DNA of 64,000 nucleotides. Origin: a virus. The stretch lies in the IMG/VR virus record IMGVR_UViG_3300050014_000310, positions 1-64,000 of that record. The stretch is one strand, 5' to 3'. The position numbers and the translations under genes are program-made. The stretch's first letter is position 1, and each line of letters opens with the position of its first letter. Positions 6,546 to 14,407 of this stretch are shown here, one piece after another. The notes beneath the pieces are model-generated. The model did not search any database. It was not told the DNA's origin and saw only the letters and a list, made by a program, of their open reading frames with translations.

Positions 6546-9500
6546 CACCGTACCTCGATCCATTCTGGACTATTTGGGTTTTTGATTACCCATACTCCAG
6601 TGCTACCGAGCGTCCATTCGTCCATACTAGCTACCAATAAAGCAGTCAAGATTTCTTCACCCATTGCTCTAGCTGAGGCAACAGGAACAGCATTGCCGAT
6701 GCGTTCTCTATGGCGGGAGTCCGATTTCCCGGCCAGCACCAGGGGCGATCCGTCCGGCATGGTTGGCTCCATCCCCTGCAAAACTGCCAATTCCAATGTT
6801 GTGAGGGGCCGGTGCCAGGTCCCGTCCAGGGCAATAATCAAGTAAGCTCCGGTCTCGTTGTCGGCCGGAACTCTCGGGTCGGCTATCGCATTGGTTCCGG
6901 AATGAATGTCAGCGGCGCCGCAGACGGTAACGCCTGATTTGTCCCAGTCCATGACACCGTAGATACCATTGCGCTTGCGGGGATCGGCAACTGATGGCGC
7001 CCCGTTCGTTGGCCCTGCGGCTCCGGTCACTACCTTGGCCGGAGTGTCCCATTGACCAACCTGCAAAATATTGGGCATTGCATTTGGGTTAAGGTTATAG
7101 CGAGGGTCGGCCACAGTAGCAACCCCATTGGAACTGCTGACCGTGACGCTGCCAGTCACGGTTTTTGCTGGCTTGCCCCAGTCGGCCACGCCCATGAGGT
7201 TCGGTCTCGAGTTACACCCGATGCGAGGATCGGCAATCGAAGGCGCTCCGGCCTGAACGTCGGCAATCCCTGTCACGCAGGCAGCCGGTTCGTCGAAGGC
7301 GCACAGTTGATACTTGTTGTGGAAGCGAGTCTTAACCTGTGGCAATCTCGGATCGGCCACGCCCGGGGCCCCGCTGCCGAACCTGGTCCCGGTCACGCAT
7401 GGCGCTGGATCATCGAACTTGATCACCTGGTAGACGGAAGGATACCGGCCGTCCCGGGGATTGAGCCGGGGATCGGATACAGAAAGTGATCCCGCTATCG
7501 GCCGGGTCGCTCCGGTCACCACATAGGACGGTTCATCCCAGGCCTGTACCTGATGGCAATTAGAGAATGTTTGTCCGCTCACCCGGGGATCGGACACTGC
7601 AGCCACTCCATTACTTCCACCTGTCCGGGCATGCCCAACAACTGCCTTACTCGGTTCATTCCAATCTGCAACCTGGAACACTCCAGCCCGTGGTTCATGC
7701 CCGAGCCTCGGATCTGCAACGCTGGTGGCGCCGTTGGATGGAGAATGTCCACTCGTAACCGTCCCGGCCGCTTCGTCCCAGGGCACGATCCGGTAGGAGT
7801 TTTTAAACGAGTCTCCGATCTTCTCGAGGTCCCGCCAATCACCCCCGGCCGGAATCAGCGCCAACCTGACCCACGTCTTCCACTGCAGATTTGGCAGTCG
7901 GTGCATGGGGCCAAGCGAAGGATCTCCCGGCAACGCCAACGGGCCGATGATCTCGCCAATAGACTTTACCCGGCGCTTCGGAGGCAGGTAGATGTGGTTC
8001 GGCATCTTCTCTTTGTTCCGGGCGATCAGCAGATACCGTGTCCTGTGCTGTCCCAGTCCGCCGATCTCGCCGCAGTCATAGGAGTTTTCGTCGAATTCGT
8101 AGCCATGGGCGCCCAGCATCTTTTTGATCTGGTCGAGTAGGGCTTTTCCTCGAGATGTGATCTTGGGCACGTTCTCGAATAGAAGCACAGCCGGCGGGTC
8201 ATCCTCGAAAGCCTCAACAACCAGACTGAGCCCCCGGTATGCCAGTTTGTTCAACGCCTGATACTTCGGGCTCTCCGCCGCTTTCTTGGGCAGCAACCCG
8301 CTGAAGCCCTTGCAGTTATGGGTAGCCATCATTGGTACACAGAAGGTATTATCTTCGTCAACTTCAAGATTCCAGACCTGTGCGATTGTTTGATATGACT
8401 TAATTTCTTTAACTCTTACCCAAATTGCTCCATCAATAAATTCATGAACAGGCCTCTTTTTTGGATCAAATCGAAAAGCTAGTTCCCATCGTTGCTTTGT
8501 CTGGACATCTCTGCCCATAATCGTTTGTTTTCCGCCTGGCCAACAGTTATTAATGCCTCCATATAATCCTAAACGAAGCATGAGGATCTGTAGACTCTTG
8601 AGAAGTTGCAGAGATACTGATGGTAGTTTCCACCGCGCCTGAAGCTCATTATTTGCTTGGCACCGGGGTTGTATGCTGCCATCTGTAGCCATATAGCCAT
8701 CGAATAATGCTTTAATGAGCGGTGTTTCTAGTTCCATGAGACTCCATGGGATATTTTTGTTTTCCGCTCCATCTCCGAAGGCACCCATTATCATGCTAAG
8801 ATGACGTGAATCGAGACGGATCTTGATATTATTTTCTCCGTTCGAAGCATCTTCGTTCCAATTCAAACCGAGATGTTGCAGGATTGAGCGAATCCTGACT
8901 GCTAAGTCACTTTTTGAATCTCCAATGCAGAAGTTAGTTCCATATCGATCATGGCGGCGATAACCATCCCCAAGATAAGCACCGATAAGAAACCAGAGAT
9001 CAATATCTTCAGCATAGGGATTGAGATCTATGATTTTTGATATTCTGGCTGTGTGGGAAGCATTTTTTTCGCCGTTTTTCTGGACAACCTGTGGATCTCC
9101 GAATGATTCAACAAACTTTCTTGCACAACCAGGAGATTCATTGATTACCGGAAATCCTATTCTGTCGCCTACTTTTATTTTATTTGCTGCCACAAATTCC
9201 GGTTTTCCCAGTGCTCTTTTTCTGTTGGTTGCTTTGCAACGAATAACCTTTCTTCGCCAGATTGGGTGATCAGCAGTAAGATCTCGAAAATCAACGTCTC
9301 CATTAAGACGGATCTCAACCATGTTACCTTGATACAGTTCAGTGCCCACCTTATTAACTTGCCGATACCGTCCCCTGTGGGTGAGTACCATATCGCCGTG
9401 TCGAATGGCATCAATACGCCGTGGGCCATCGATCGCCAGAACTTTTTCATATCCTGGTAGGCAGGGTGCCGAAAAGAAAACAGTGTCGGGAGTCTTGTAT

Positions 9501-9781
9501 CCGCAGATTCGCCGGATGTCTTCGGCCGTGACTTCCTGCCACCCGGCCGGAGGTTCGCTGCCGTGGAATGCTACGTAATCTTCCCTCGAGAATAGATCCA
9601 TCTGGACGGCCGGCGCGCCGGTTAACATCTCGAAGTCCTGGCAGGCCTCGGGATCGCAGTCGATACCCGCGATGGTCCGGAACTTGGCGACTACGCCCCG
9701 GAACTCTCCGGCCGCCTGCTGGAAACCTAGAGCGGCGCCGCCCAGGCCGCAGAACATATGTAAAATGGTGAACTCTTGCAT
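6545..9781 (-). CDS. dcm: C5 cytosine DNA methyltransferase with in-frame intein and eight-repeat recognition region
   Basis: 1078 codons. Motif I is at the N-terminus (MFCGLGGAALGF), and DCDPEACQDF follows as motif II. The intein occupies residues 107-489. After splicing, motif IV reads VFFSAP then CKGFSG, so the catalytic Cys is the residue just after the intein. FENVP is motif VI and GQHRTRYLLIAR motif VIII. Motifs IX/X follow near the end (LTTLELAVLQGM, RIGNAVP). Between VIII and IX, where the target-recognition domain belongs, lie eight repeats of about 40 residues ending in ADPR or SDPR. Mature enzyme: about 695 residues. Likely role: methylating phage DNA against restriction. Confidence 0.93.
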   Translation of the reverse strand: MQEFTILHMFCGLGGAALGFQQAAGEFRGVVAKFRTIAGIDCDPEACQDFEMLTGAPAVQMDLFSREDYVAFHGSEPPAGWQEVTAEDIRRICGYKTPDTVFFSAPCLPGYEKVLAIDGPRRIDAIRHGDMVLTHRGRYRQVNKVGTELYQGNMVEIRLNGDVDFRDLTADHPIWRRKVIRCKATNRKRALGKPEFVAANKIKVGDRIGFPVINESPGCARKFVESFGDPQVVQKNGEKNASHTARISKIIDLNPYAEDIDLWFLIGAYLGDGYRRHDRYGTNFCIGDSKSDLAVRIRSILQHLGLNWNEDASNGENNIKIRLDSRHLSMIMGAFGDGAENKNIPWSLMELETPLIKALFDGYMATDGSIQPRCQANNELQARWKLPSVSLQLLKSLQILMLRLGLYGGINNCWPGGKQTIMGRDVQTKQRWELAFRFDPKKRPVHEFIDGAIWVRVKEIKSYQTIAQVWNLEVDEDNTFCVPMMATHNCKGFSGLLPKKAAESPKYQALNKLAYRGLSLVVEAFEDDPPAVLLFENVPKITSRGKALLDQIKKMLGAHGYEFDENSYDCGEIGGLGQHRTRYLLIARNKEKMPNHIYLPPKRRVKSIGEIIGPLALPGDPSLGPMHRLPNLQWKTWVRLALIPAGGDWRDLEKIGDSFKNSYRIVPWDEAAGTVTSGHSPSNGATSVADPRLGHEPRAGVFQVADWNEPSKAVVGHARTGGSNGVAAVSDPRVSGQTFSNCHQVQAWDEPSYVVTGATRPIAGSLSVSDPRLNPRDGRYPSVYQVIKFDDPAPCVTGTRFGSGAPGVADPRLPQVKTRFHNKYQLCAFDEPAACVTGIADVQAGAPSIADPRIGCNSRPNLMGVADWGKPAKTVTGSVTVSSSNGVATVADPRYNLNPNAMPNILQVGQWDTPAKVVTGAAGPTNGAPSVADPRKRNGIYGVMDWDKSGVTVCGAADIHSGTNAIADPRVPADNETGAYLIIALDGTWHRPLTTLELAVLQGMEPTMPDGSPLVLAGKSDSRHRERIGNAVPVASARAMGEEILTALLVASMDEWTLGSTGVWVIKNPNSPEWIEVR
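6872..7792 (-). repeat. Eight tandem ~40-residue coding repeats in the methyltransferase recognition region
   Basis: Residues about 664-970 carry eight units with the pattern aromatic-D/N-x-P/S, VxG or VTG, a Gly/Ser-rich stretch, then S/AxADPR or SDPR. The DPR triplets are spaced 41, 39, 40, 41, 41, 41 and 35 residues apart. The units are diverged, so they are protein repeats rather than recent DNA duplications. Their position between motifs VIII and IX is that of the target-recognition domain. Confidence 0.9.
8315..9463 (-). mobile_element. Intein with LAGLIDADG endonuclease inside the cytosine methyltransferase
   Basis: 383 residues. It begins with Cys (CLPGYEKVLAI) and ends in THN, followed by Cys as the +1 residue, all canonical splice-junction residues. 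Block B is LTADHPIW and block F is VWNLEVDEDNTF. Two dodecapeptide motifs (IGAYLGDG and DGYMATDG) mark a DOD-type homing endonuclease. The insertion point is directly before the catalytic cysteine of motif IV, so the enzyme is inactive until splicing. Confidence 0.93.
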
Positions 9782-9785
9782 CGTC

Positions 9786-9947
9786 TCAGCCTCTCTCCTC
9801 GAAATACTCCGTTACTCGCTCGATGCACTTCGTACTGTCCTGGCTATACGCGCATCCCTGCTTGACAGGGCAGAAGTGGCAGGGAGATGTTACGGTCTCG
9901 AATACCTTATCCATGATTGATTCTGAAGCGAAGTTATAAGTTGGCAT
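9786..9947 (-). CDS. Small Cys-rich hypothetical protein
   Basis: 53 residues, starting at an ATG that shares its A with the upstream TAA. It has four cysteines (CHFCPVKQGC and a later C), probably a zinc or structural knuckle, followed by an amphipathic helix. It lies directly upstream of the methyltransferase in the same transcript. Function unknown. Confidence 0.7.
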   Translation of the reverse strand: MPTYNFASESIMDKVFETVTSPCHFCPVKQGCAYSQDSTKCIERVTEYFEERG

Positions 9948-10303
9948 TAGGACCGCTCCTTCTCTTTGCACGTTTCCGAAATACCCACGATCTCGCATAT
10001 TGCCTCAAGCTGTTCGACGGTTAGCCCATTCAGACCACTGTTGTTTACCCATCTACCGATCATGCTCATGAGGTTTTCCTTGTGCAATCTCGCCTTCAGG
10101 TTGTCATCGTAGAGCACCAGCCGGGCATAGTAACCGTCTCCTATCGATCTGCCATCAGGGTTGAAAGATAAGTCCCTGCTCGTCCGTATGATCCCCGATG
10201 GCGTGATCTTCGTGATTGTGGCCGTGATGTATGATTCGAAGTTGTATCCGACTTTGTAGCAGACTTCATCCCCGGCTTTCAGTGATTTCAGCCAATCATC
10301 CAT
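9947..10303 (-). CDS. Hypothetical protein
   Basis: 118 residues with GGGGAG about 9 bases before ATG 10303. The N-terminal 50 residues are rich in beta-type sequence (GDEVCYKVGYNFESYITATI). The C-terminus is helical (GLTVEQLEAICEIVGI). No known family recognised. It overlaps the next start (TAATG). Confidence 0.7.
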   Translation of the reverse strand: MDDWLKSLKAGDEVCYKVGYNFESYITATITKITPSGIIRTSRDLSFNPDGRSIGDGYYARLVLYDDNLKARLHKENLMSMIGRWVNNSGLNGLTVEQLEAICEIVGISETCKEKERS

Positions 10304-10317
10304 TTTTGATCTCCCCT

Positions 10318-10476
10318 TTATTGCTTTTTGCGCCAGCCATATTGCTCACCAACCTGTTCCCATACCCACTGCTTCCATTCTTCTTCGATTTCCTCATCGG
10401 TGGCATCGTCTTCAAATTCCATTTCTTCTTCAGACTGGTTCATGTTTTCGTAGCACTCAAAGATTATGGTTATCAT
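10318..10476 (-). CDS. Small acidic hypothetical protein
   Basis: 52 residues, ATG at 10476. It is strongly acidic (NQSEEEMEFEDDATDEEIEE), ending in a Trp-rich segment (WKQWVWEQVGEQYGW). Similar short acidic/Trp proteins recur in Firmicute phages, with no known role. Spacing to both neighbours is tight, supporting translation in the operon. Confidence 0.6.
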   Translation of the reverse strand: MITIIFECYENMNQSEEEMEFEDDATDEEIEEEWKQWVWEQVGEQYGWRKKQ

Positions 10477-10482
10477 TTCACT

Positions 10483-10689
10483 TCACTCCTTCAAATCGAC
10501 TCCCCATATTTCTTCAACCAGACCGATAATCCAGGCGCTCCACCCGATGATTCCTTCCCAGTGCAGACATTCGTTGAGGACGTGATTTTTGTTATACTTC
10601 ATGATTTCTTCATCCACTGACGTATCATTAGGCTTGAGACCTTCTCTTTGCCGCAAGCGCTCCATTATTGGCCGTGAGTAGGTTTTCAT
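10483..10689 (-). CDS. Small hypothetical protein
   Basis: 68 residues from ATG 10689 (ATGA overlap with the upstream zinc-ribbon gene). The sequence has a helical basic N-terminus and a hydrophobic Trp-rich C-terminus (HWEGIIGWSAWIIGLVEEI) that could be a short membrane-associated helix. Function unknown. Confidence 0.6.
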   Translation of the reverse strand: MKTYSRPIMERLRQREGLKPNDTSVDEEIMKYNKNHVLNECLHWEGIIGWSAWIIGLVEEIWGVDLKE

Positions 10690-10847
10690 GGTTTGATCGT
10701 TCCCTCGTCCAGAACGATCTCTCCGAGGGTGAAGTCCTCTCCGCAGAACGGACAAACCTTGATATGCTCGACATCCTTGTCTTCAGCGTAGAACGATCTT
10801 CCGCAGTAGCAGCACTCACATTGGTTCGCCATGATCTCAGTTGGCAT
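10686..10847 (-). CDS. Small zinc-ribbon protein
   Basis: 53 residues from ATG 10847 with GGGAG upstream. Cysteines are arranged CECCYCG and CPFCGED, about 19 residues apart, as in rubredoxin-like zinc ribbons. It is coupled to the next gene by ATGA. Probably binds one zinc ion; role unknown. Confidence 0.7.
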   Translation of the reverse strand: MPTEIMANQCECCYCGRSFYAEDKDVEHIKVCPFCGEDFTLGEIVLDEGTIKP

Positions 10848-10853
10848 TGGTAT

Positions 10854-11051
10854 TCACTCCCTATCTAGGATTTCATAGCCTGCTTCTACGTCGCCAATTC
10901 CTTCTGCCGAATCTACCCATTCTCTTGGATTGCTTTCGAAGTTAGTCAGATCCATCTTTGCCATCTCTTCAATGGTGCGATCTGGCTTATAGTCATTTGG
11001 ATCAGGCTTATACTCAATCGTGTAGGTCACGGTCAATTTAATCCTTTGCAT
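10854..11051 (-). CDS. Small hypothetical protein
   Basis: 65 residues from ATG 11051, overlapping the upstream gene by 14 bases. The N-terminus is a beta strand (MQRIKLTVTYTIEYKPD), the middle is rich in charged residues. No recognisable family. Confidence 0.65.
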   Translation of the reverse strand: MQRIKLTVTYTIEYKPDPNDYKPDRTIEEMAKMDLTNFESNPREWVDSAEGIGDVEAGYEILDRE

Positions 11052-11325
11052 GGTTGATCATCTCCTTCACGGCATCCGGCCAGTTGCACGTCACCATATA
11101 CTCTTTTTTCTGGTTCTTCCGCGTACCCCCATAGAACTGGCAAGGAGCCACTATTAGACCATCCGGACCACGATAGACGCAGGTAACATCCTCTTCCCTT
11201 TGGCCATATAATCGCTGAATCGGGCATGAACCGAGAGCGATATGGACTTCCTCGATCCTCACTGATTTGCCAGTGTTCAACTTGGCGCTTCCGAAGCAGC
11301 AGCAACTTGAACGGATTTTAGGCAA
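11038..11325 (-). CDS. Cys-rich hypothetical protein
   Basis: 95 residues from a TTG at 11325 that overlaps the upstream gene by 8 bases and has AGGAG about 10 bases upstream. It contains a CCCFG cluster near the N-terminus and three further cysteines, so metal binding is possible. Function unknown. Confidence 0.65.
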   Translation of the reverse strand: MPKIRSSCCCFGSAKLNTGKSVRIEEVHIALGSCPIQRLYGQREEDVTCVYRGPDGLIVAPCQFYGGTRKNQKKEYMVTCNWPDAVKEMINHAKD

Positions 11326-11851
11326 TTTTGATCATCTCCTCGATCTCCTCGGGTACGTTCCACAGTCCCTGCTGCCCACGGCACGGAACCGGTGTCTCTA
11401 GCACCCGCATACTTTGCAACACCAAAGCTTTGCGTCCACTTGAGTAGTCCCCGAACGATCGCTCCGGCTCTCCCGGCAGCGGGGCTATTCGTACTTCCAT
11501 CTCCTCGGATCCGCTCACCATACCCGGCAGTTTAACCCGCTGGTACAATCCGCCCTCTTCTATCCGCAGCACGTCCGCTAGTTCGCAGACGGCGATGATA
11601 CAGCCCATTCCCGGCGTCAGTATGGAGCACTTCCCGTTGTTCAATATGGCATCCCCATGCAGCGCCTCCAATGCCGAGTAGAACGGTTCCTCGTGAGACA
11701 AATTCATGTGCCACGGCTTGCGAGACTTGCTCACGTGAATGGCGAGAGGGCCGCGATAGTTTGATGGGAAATTCCACGGGCGAGTCTCATGAGGCTTCTT
11801 ATTTAACGCCAGTAGCCAGGGGTACGGGAACAGCACGGTTATTGCCTTCAT
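11318..11851 (-). CDS. ASCH-domain protein
   Basis: 177 residues from ATG 11851 (TGATG with the upstream gene). The N-terminal pattern is that of ASCH/PUA-like proteins: ITVLFPYPWLLALNKKPHET, then RGPLAIHVSKS, and later LTPGMGCIIAVCELADVLRI. ASCH domains bind RNA or modified nucleotides and several are RNA hydrolases or cytidine-derivative amidohydrolases. The phage role is not established. A longer reading from 11917 lies inside the neighbour and is rejected. Confidence 0.82.
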   Translation of the reverse strand: MKAITVLFPYPWLLALNKKPHETRPWNFPSNYRGPLAIHVSKSRKPWHMNLSHEEPFYSALEALHGDAILNNGKCSILTPGMGCIIAVCELADVLRIEEGGLYQRVKLPGMVSGSEEMEVRIAPLPGEPERSFGDYSSGRKALVLQSMRVLETPVPCRGQQGLWNVPEEIEEMIKIA

Positions 11852-12048
11852 CACTTCATCATCCCTTCCCGGTACAAATAAACGATGTTTCTGACCATAC
11901 AGATCGCTGAAGCGCACAGGAAGCCTTCACCTAATAAAAATAGCGCACAGTTGAACGGGGTAAGTCGTAGCATGGGCAGGCTCACGACGAATAGGAAGAT
12001 GGCAAGCGCCAGCATAGCGGCTGGGCAGAGCCAGATTATGTGTTTCAT
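11851..12048 (-). CDS. Small membrane protein, two transmembrane helices
   Basis: 65 residues. Hydrophobic segments at about 3-24 (IIWLCPAAMLALAIFLFVVS) and 33-57 span the membrane twice, with a short basic tail. It is coupled to both neighbours. It could be a membrane-active accessory factor such as a superinfection-exclusion protein, but nothing in the sequence proves this. Confidence 0.65.
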   Translation of the reverse strand: MKHIIWLCPAAMLALAIFLFVVSLPMLRLTPFNCALFLLGEGFLCASAICMVRNIVYLYREGMMK

Positions 12049-12560
12049 TTGGGCACCTCGCTCTGCTTCTCCAGTTCTTGTTTCAGCGCCTCGGCCAACC
12101 TGGGCATCAATTTTTCAGCAAACATCCGGGCGTCCATATCGTAGCCCTCGCTCATGAACTCCCCGGCGTCGCTAATTTTTGTGGCGTCATACCACCTAGT
12201 GCAGGCAGGTATGCTGTCCAGGCCGTCACATTCAGCGAGTAGATCCCATTCTTCCCGGGCCTCTTCCTTCGACCATTCGCCATCTCGGCGGCACTCCAGG
12301 ATATATTCTTTAACGCTCTTTAGGGTCGCCTCTCCGTCGTGCTCCACCTTTGCCACTTTCCCCAGTAGGTAGCCAGGACTCAGCCCGATCACGAACTTCC
12401 GGAAATCCCCCGGCCCCCAGTTGCTCCATTTGAAAGCATAGTTGCCGTAGTCAGTTACCGCTGCAAACATGCCGGTGGAATCCAGGAGGAAGATGCCCCA
12501 GCCGGAGAGGCCGTCCTCGGTAGGGATGCAGTAGCGCCATATTTTTATATCCTCAGGCAT
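12045..12560 (-). CDS. Hypothetical protein
   Basis: 171 residues. The N-terminal half is globular with aromatic residues (GWGIFLLDSTGMFAAVTDYG, FKWSNWGPGDFRKFV). The C-terminal part is helical and acidic (MFAEKLMPRLAEALKQELEK). This resembles conserved phage proteins of unknown role. Start ATG 12560. Confidence 0.7.
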   Translation of the reverse strand: MPEDIKIWRYCIPTEDGLSGWGIFLLDSTGMFAAVTDYGNYAFKWSNWGPGDFRKFVIGLSPGYLLGKVAKVEHDGEATLKSVKEYILECRRDGEWSKEEAREEWDLLAECDGLDSIPACTRWYDATKISDAGEFMSEGYDMDARMFAEKLMPRLAEALKQELEKQSEVPK

Positions 12561-12723
12561 CTGTTTTCACCTTCCTCACGTTCCGTCTTGGTACTACTAC
12601 CACCAGCCCGATCCCCGTCTGCACCAGGACGTTCTTGCGGCTCCACACCAGCACCCGGCAGGACTGATCTCTCAGGCGGGGGTCGATGGGATTTTGGGGC
12701 GCGTAATGCAACCTATATGGCAT
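12553..12723 (-). CDS. Small basic hypothetical protein
   Basis: 56 residues. The ATG at 12723 directly follows the TAG of the HD-hydrolase gene, and the stop lies 8 bases inside the next gene. It is Arg-rich with a Val-rich strand (VLVQTGIGLVVVVPRRNVRK). Function unknown. Confidence 0.6.
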   Translation of the reverse strand: MPYRLHYAPQNPIDPRLRDQSCRVLVWSRKNVLVQTGIGLVVVVPRRNVRKVKTDA

Positions 12724-14118
12724 CTAAATGGGCATCAGACAAGCGCTATAGCCATCCGCGGGCATCACGTCGCGGGCATCCCGCATTAATTGTTCCAGAA
12801 ACACCTTGAACTCTTCCTCGACTGCAGCCGGTCGCCTCTCCACGATCGGGATGTCCGTTCGTGGGTCATATCCAAGGTTGCTCCATCCAACGTAGGGCAT
12901 CAGGATCTTGGCTTCCGTGGTCAGCATTTCATTGTCAATTTCATTGATGCAATCAGCCTCGATCGGGTAAGCGCCCGGGATGTCCAGAGCACAAAGGATC
13001 GTGCGGTGAATCCGATCTTCCATATCTTGATAGCCTTTGAGATAGGGCTTGATCGGGCGTGTGACGTCAGAAACGTAGGCTTCTCCAGCATCATGAAGAA
13101 GGGCCAGCAGTTGAATCCGAGGATTAAAGTGGTTGATCCTGGCCAGAATTGCACAAAGGATAGAGTGCTGACCTACGGAGTTGTGCGCCCCATATCCCTC
13201 GCAGATATAGGTGTGCGTTGATGTTTCTATCCCCATAAGATCTTGTACTCCATCGTCGTATGCCCCCACAATTTCTATGGGTTCACCCAAACCAGCAAGC
13301 TCTTTTCCTCCGTATGCCAACCCTTCTTGAAAGTTGTCCAACAACCTTATTGGGCGAACGGTACCCAAGAGCCGTAGAATTTCACGCCAACCACCCTGTA
13401 TCTGCAAGTTAACAACCCCTGCCCCTTCAAGATGATGCCCCGCAAAAGATTGCCCGTACTGAAAACCAAAATGGTCTAGCATCGTTCGCATTCTATCGAG
13501 AATATGTCCTTGTTTTTGGGAGACTCCGCACTGGAACCCCTGTCTATTTTTGAATGAAATAGAACCCTCTCCATCGCAAATCCCTGCTAACCAACCAGAG
13601 TTATAGCTGCTATCTGTGTCCCACGGCACCAAGAATCTGTGTATATATCTTTTTCTACCAAGGGATATGTCTTGCGCTATTTGGCTGGCAGTAACCCACT
13701 TTTGGTTGCGGCTTACCTTTGTTGCAACAAGCCAAGGGTGCTCAGGCGAAGACTTTATTGTTGAACCATCAGACATTTCTAACCTTATCGTCCTACCCAT
13801 AAACGGTGCAGCTTCAACAATAAACGCTGGTCTTAGCTTGCGTTTTTTGCGTTTCATATCGCCAATAGCGTATTCATCGAAACCTAATATTCTATCCCCA
13901 GCAACAAGCTCGCCAGCGCGCACCCATCTTAAATCTGCCGTCAAGATGCGTTCATCAACTGTGGGGCAGTAGAAATGCTTGCAATGGCCGTTGTAGCGGC
14001 AGGTCAATGATAGAGCGTGAGCAATGTCGTCGATTGAAACCTCTTCGGGCTTCGGGTCTAATGGCCAAAAATGCTTGCCAGTATATGTTTCGCACCAATC
14101 GTCAAGTCTTGTGCTCAT
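12724..14118 (-). CDS. YfbR-like HD-domain nucleotidohydrolase with in-frame intein
   Basis: 464 codons; residues 51-313 are an intein. The spliced protein of about 201 residues reads NGHCKHFY joined to SVGQHSILCA, then LALLHDAGEAYVSDVTRPIK and EIDNEMLTTEAKILM. This is the order of metal ligands in YfbR-type 5'-deoxyribonucleotidases and related HD hydrolases. The family dephosphorylates deoxynucleoside monophosphates, so a phage copy could adjust nucleotide pools beside the phage thymidylate synthase and kinase. The intein sits one residue before the segment carrying the first HD histidines. Confidence 0.88.
   Translation of the reverse strand: MSTRLDDWCETYTGKHFWPLDPKPEEVSIDDIAHALSLTCRYNGHCKHFYCPTVDERILTADLRWVRAGELVAGDRILGFDEYAIGDMKRKKRKLRPAFIVEAAPFMGRTIRLEMSDGSTIKSSPEHPWLVATKVSRNQKWVTASQIAQDISLGRKRYIHRFLVPWDTDSSYNSGWLAGICDGEGSISFKNRQGFQCGVSQKQGHILDRMRTMLDHFGFQYGQSFAGHHLEGAGVVNLQIQGGWREILRLLGTVRPIRLLDNFQEGLAYGGKELAGLGEPIEIVGAYDDGVQDLMGIETSTHTYICEGYGAHNSVGQHSILCAILARINHFNPRIQLLALLHDAGEAYVSDVTRPIKPYLKGYQDMEDRIHRTILCALDIPGAYPIEADCINEIDNEMLTTEAKILMPYVGWSNLGYDPRTDIPIVERRPAAVEEEFKVFLEQLMRDARDVMPADGYSACLMPI
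13180..13968 (-). mobile_element. Intein with LAGLIDADG motif inside the HD hydrolase
   Basis: 263 residues, starting with Cys (CPTVDERILTADLRW) and ending in AHN with Ser as +1 residue. Block B is SSPEHPWLV and block F is VQDLMGIETSTHTYICEGYG. A LAGLIDADG-type motif (LAGICDGEGSISF) shows a homing endonuclease, shorter than in the other two inteins. Splicing is needed to restore the HD active site. Confidence 0.9.
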
Positions 14119-14131
14119 CTATGGGTTCCTC

Positions 14132-14407
14132 CTATTGTTCGATTTCCACTGTTTTCACCCGTTGGTACTCCCCATCAGGGCAGACCACATATTTCTCGAT
14201 CCGTCCCTTCGCCTCTGCCGCCATCCCCGGTGTCGCAAACGTGCCGATGTCAACGCCGGTCACCGTTCCCCAGTCGCCTACTAGCCGGACATGGCAGCCT
14301 TCAACTTTAACGATGGCCTGAGTCTGGCTTCTCTGTGACCAGAAGCTTATTGATTGAGGCCACAGCCAGCGGATACCACCGTCTAGATCTGCGATTATTG
14401 GAGTCAT
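14132..14407 (-). CDS. Hypothetical protein
   Basis: 91 residues, ATG at 14407 with ATGA overlap. Beta-rich sequence with Trp and Gly (IRWLWPQSISFW, VRLVGDWGTVTGVDIG). No family recognised. Confidence 0.65.
   Translation of the reverse strand: MTPIIADLDGGIRWLWPQSISFWSQRSQTQAIVKVEGCHVRLVGDWGTVTGVDIGTFATPGMAAEAKGRIEKYVVCPDGEYQRVKTVEIEQ

Noticed and set aside
6872-7792. CRISPR-like or minisatellite DNA repeat
   Set aside because: The repeats are conserved at the protein level with varied DNA and no spacers; they lie inside a methyltransferase frame.
7052-8140. Plus-strand genes inside the methyltransferase
   Set aside because: These frames mirror the repeats of the minus-strand methyltransferase and lack ribosome binding sites and known motifs.
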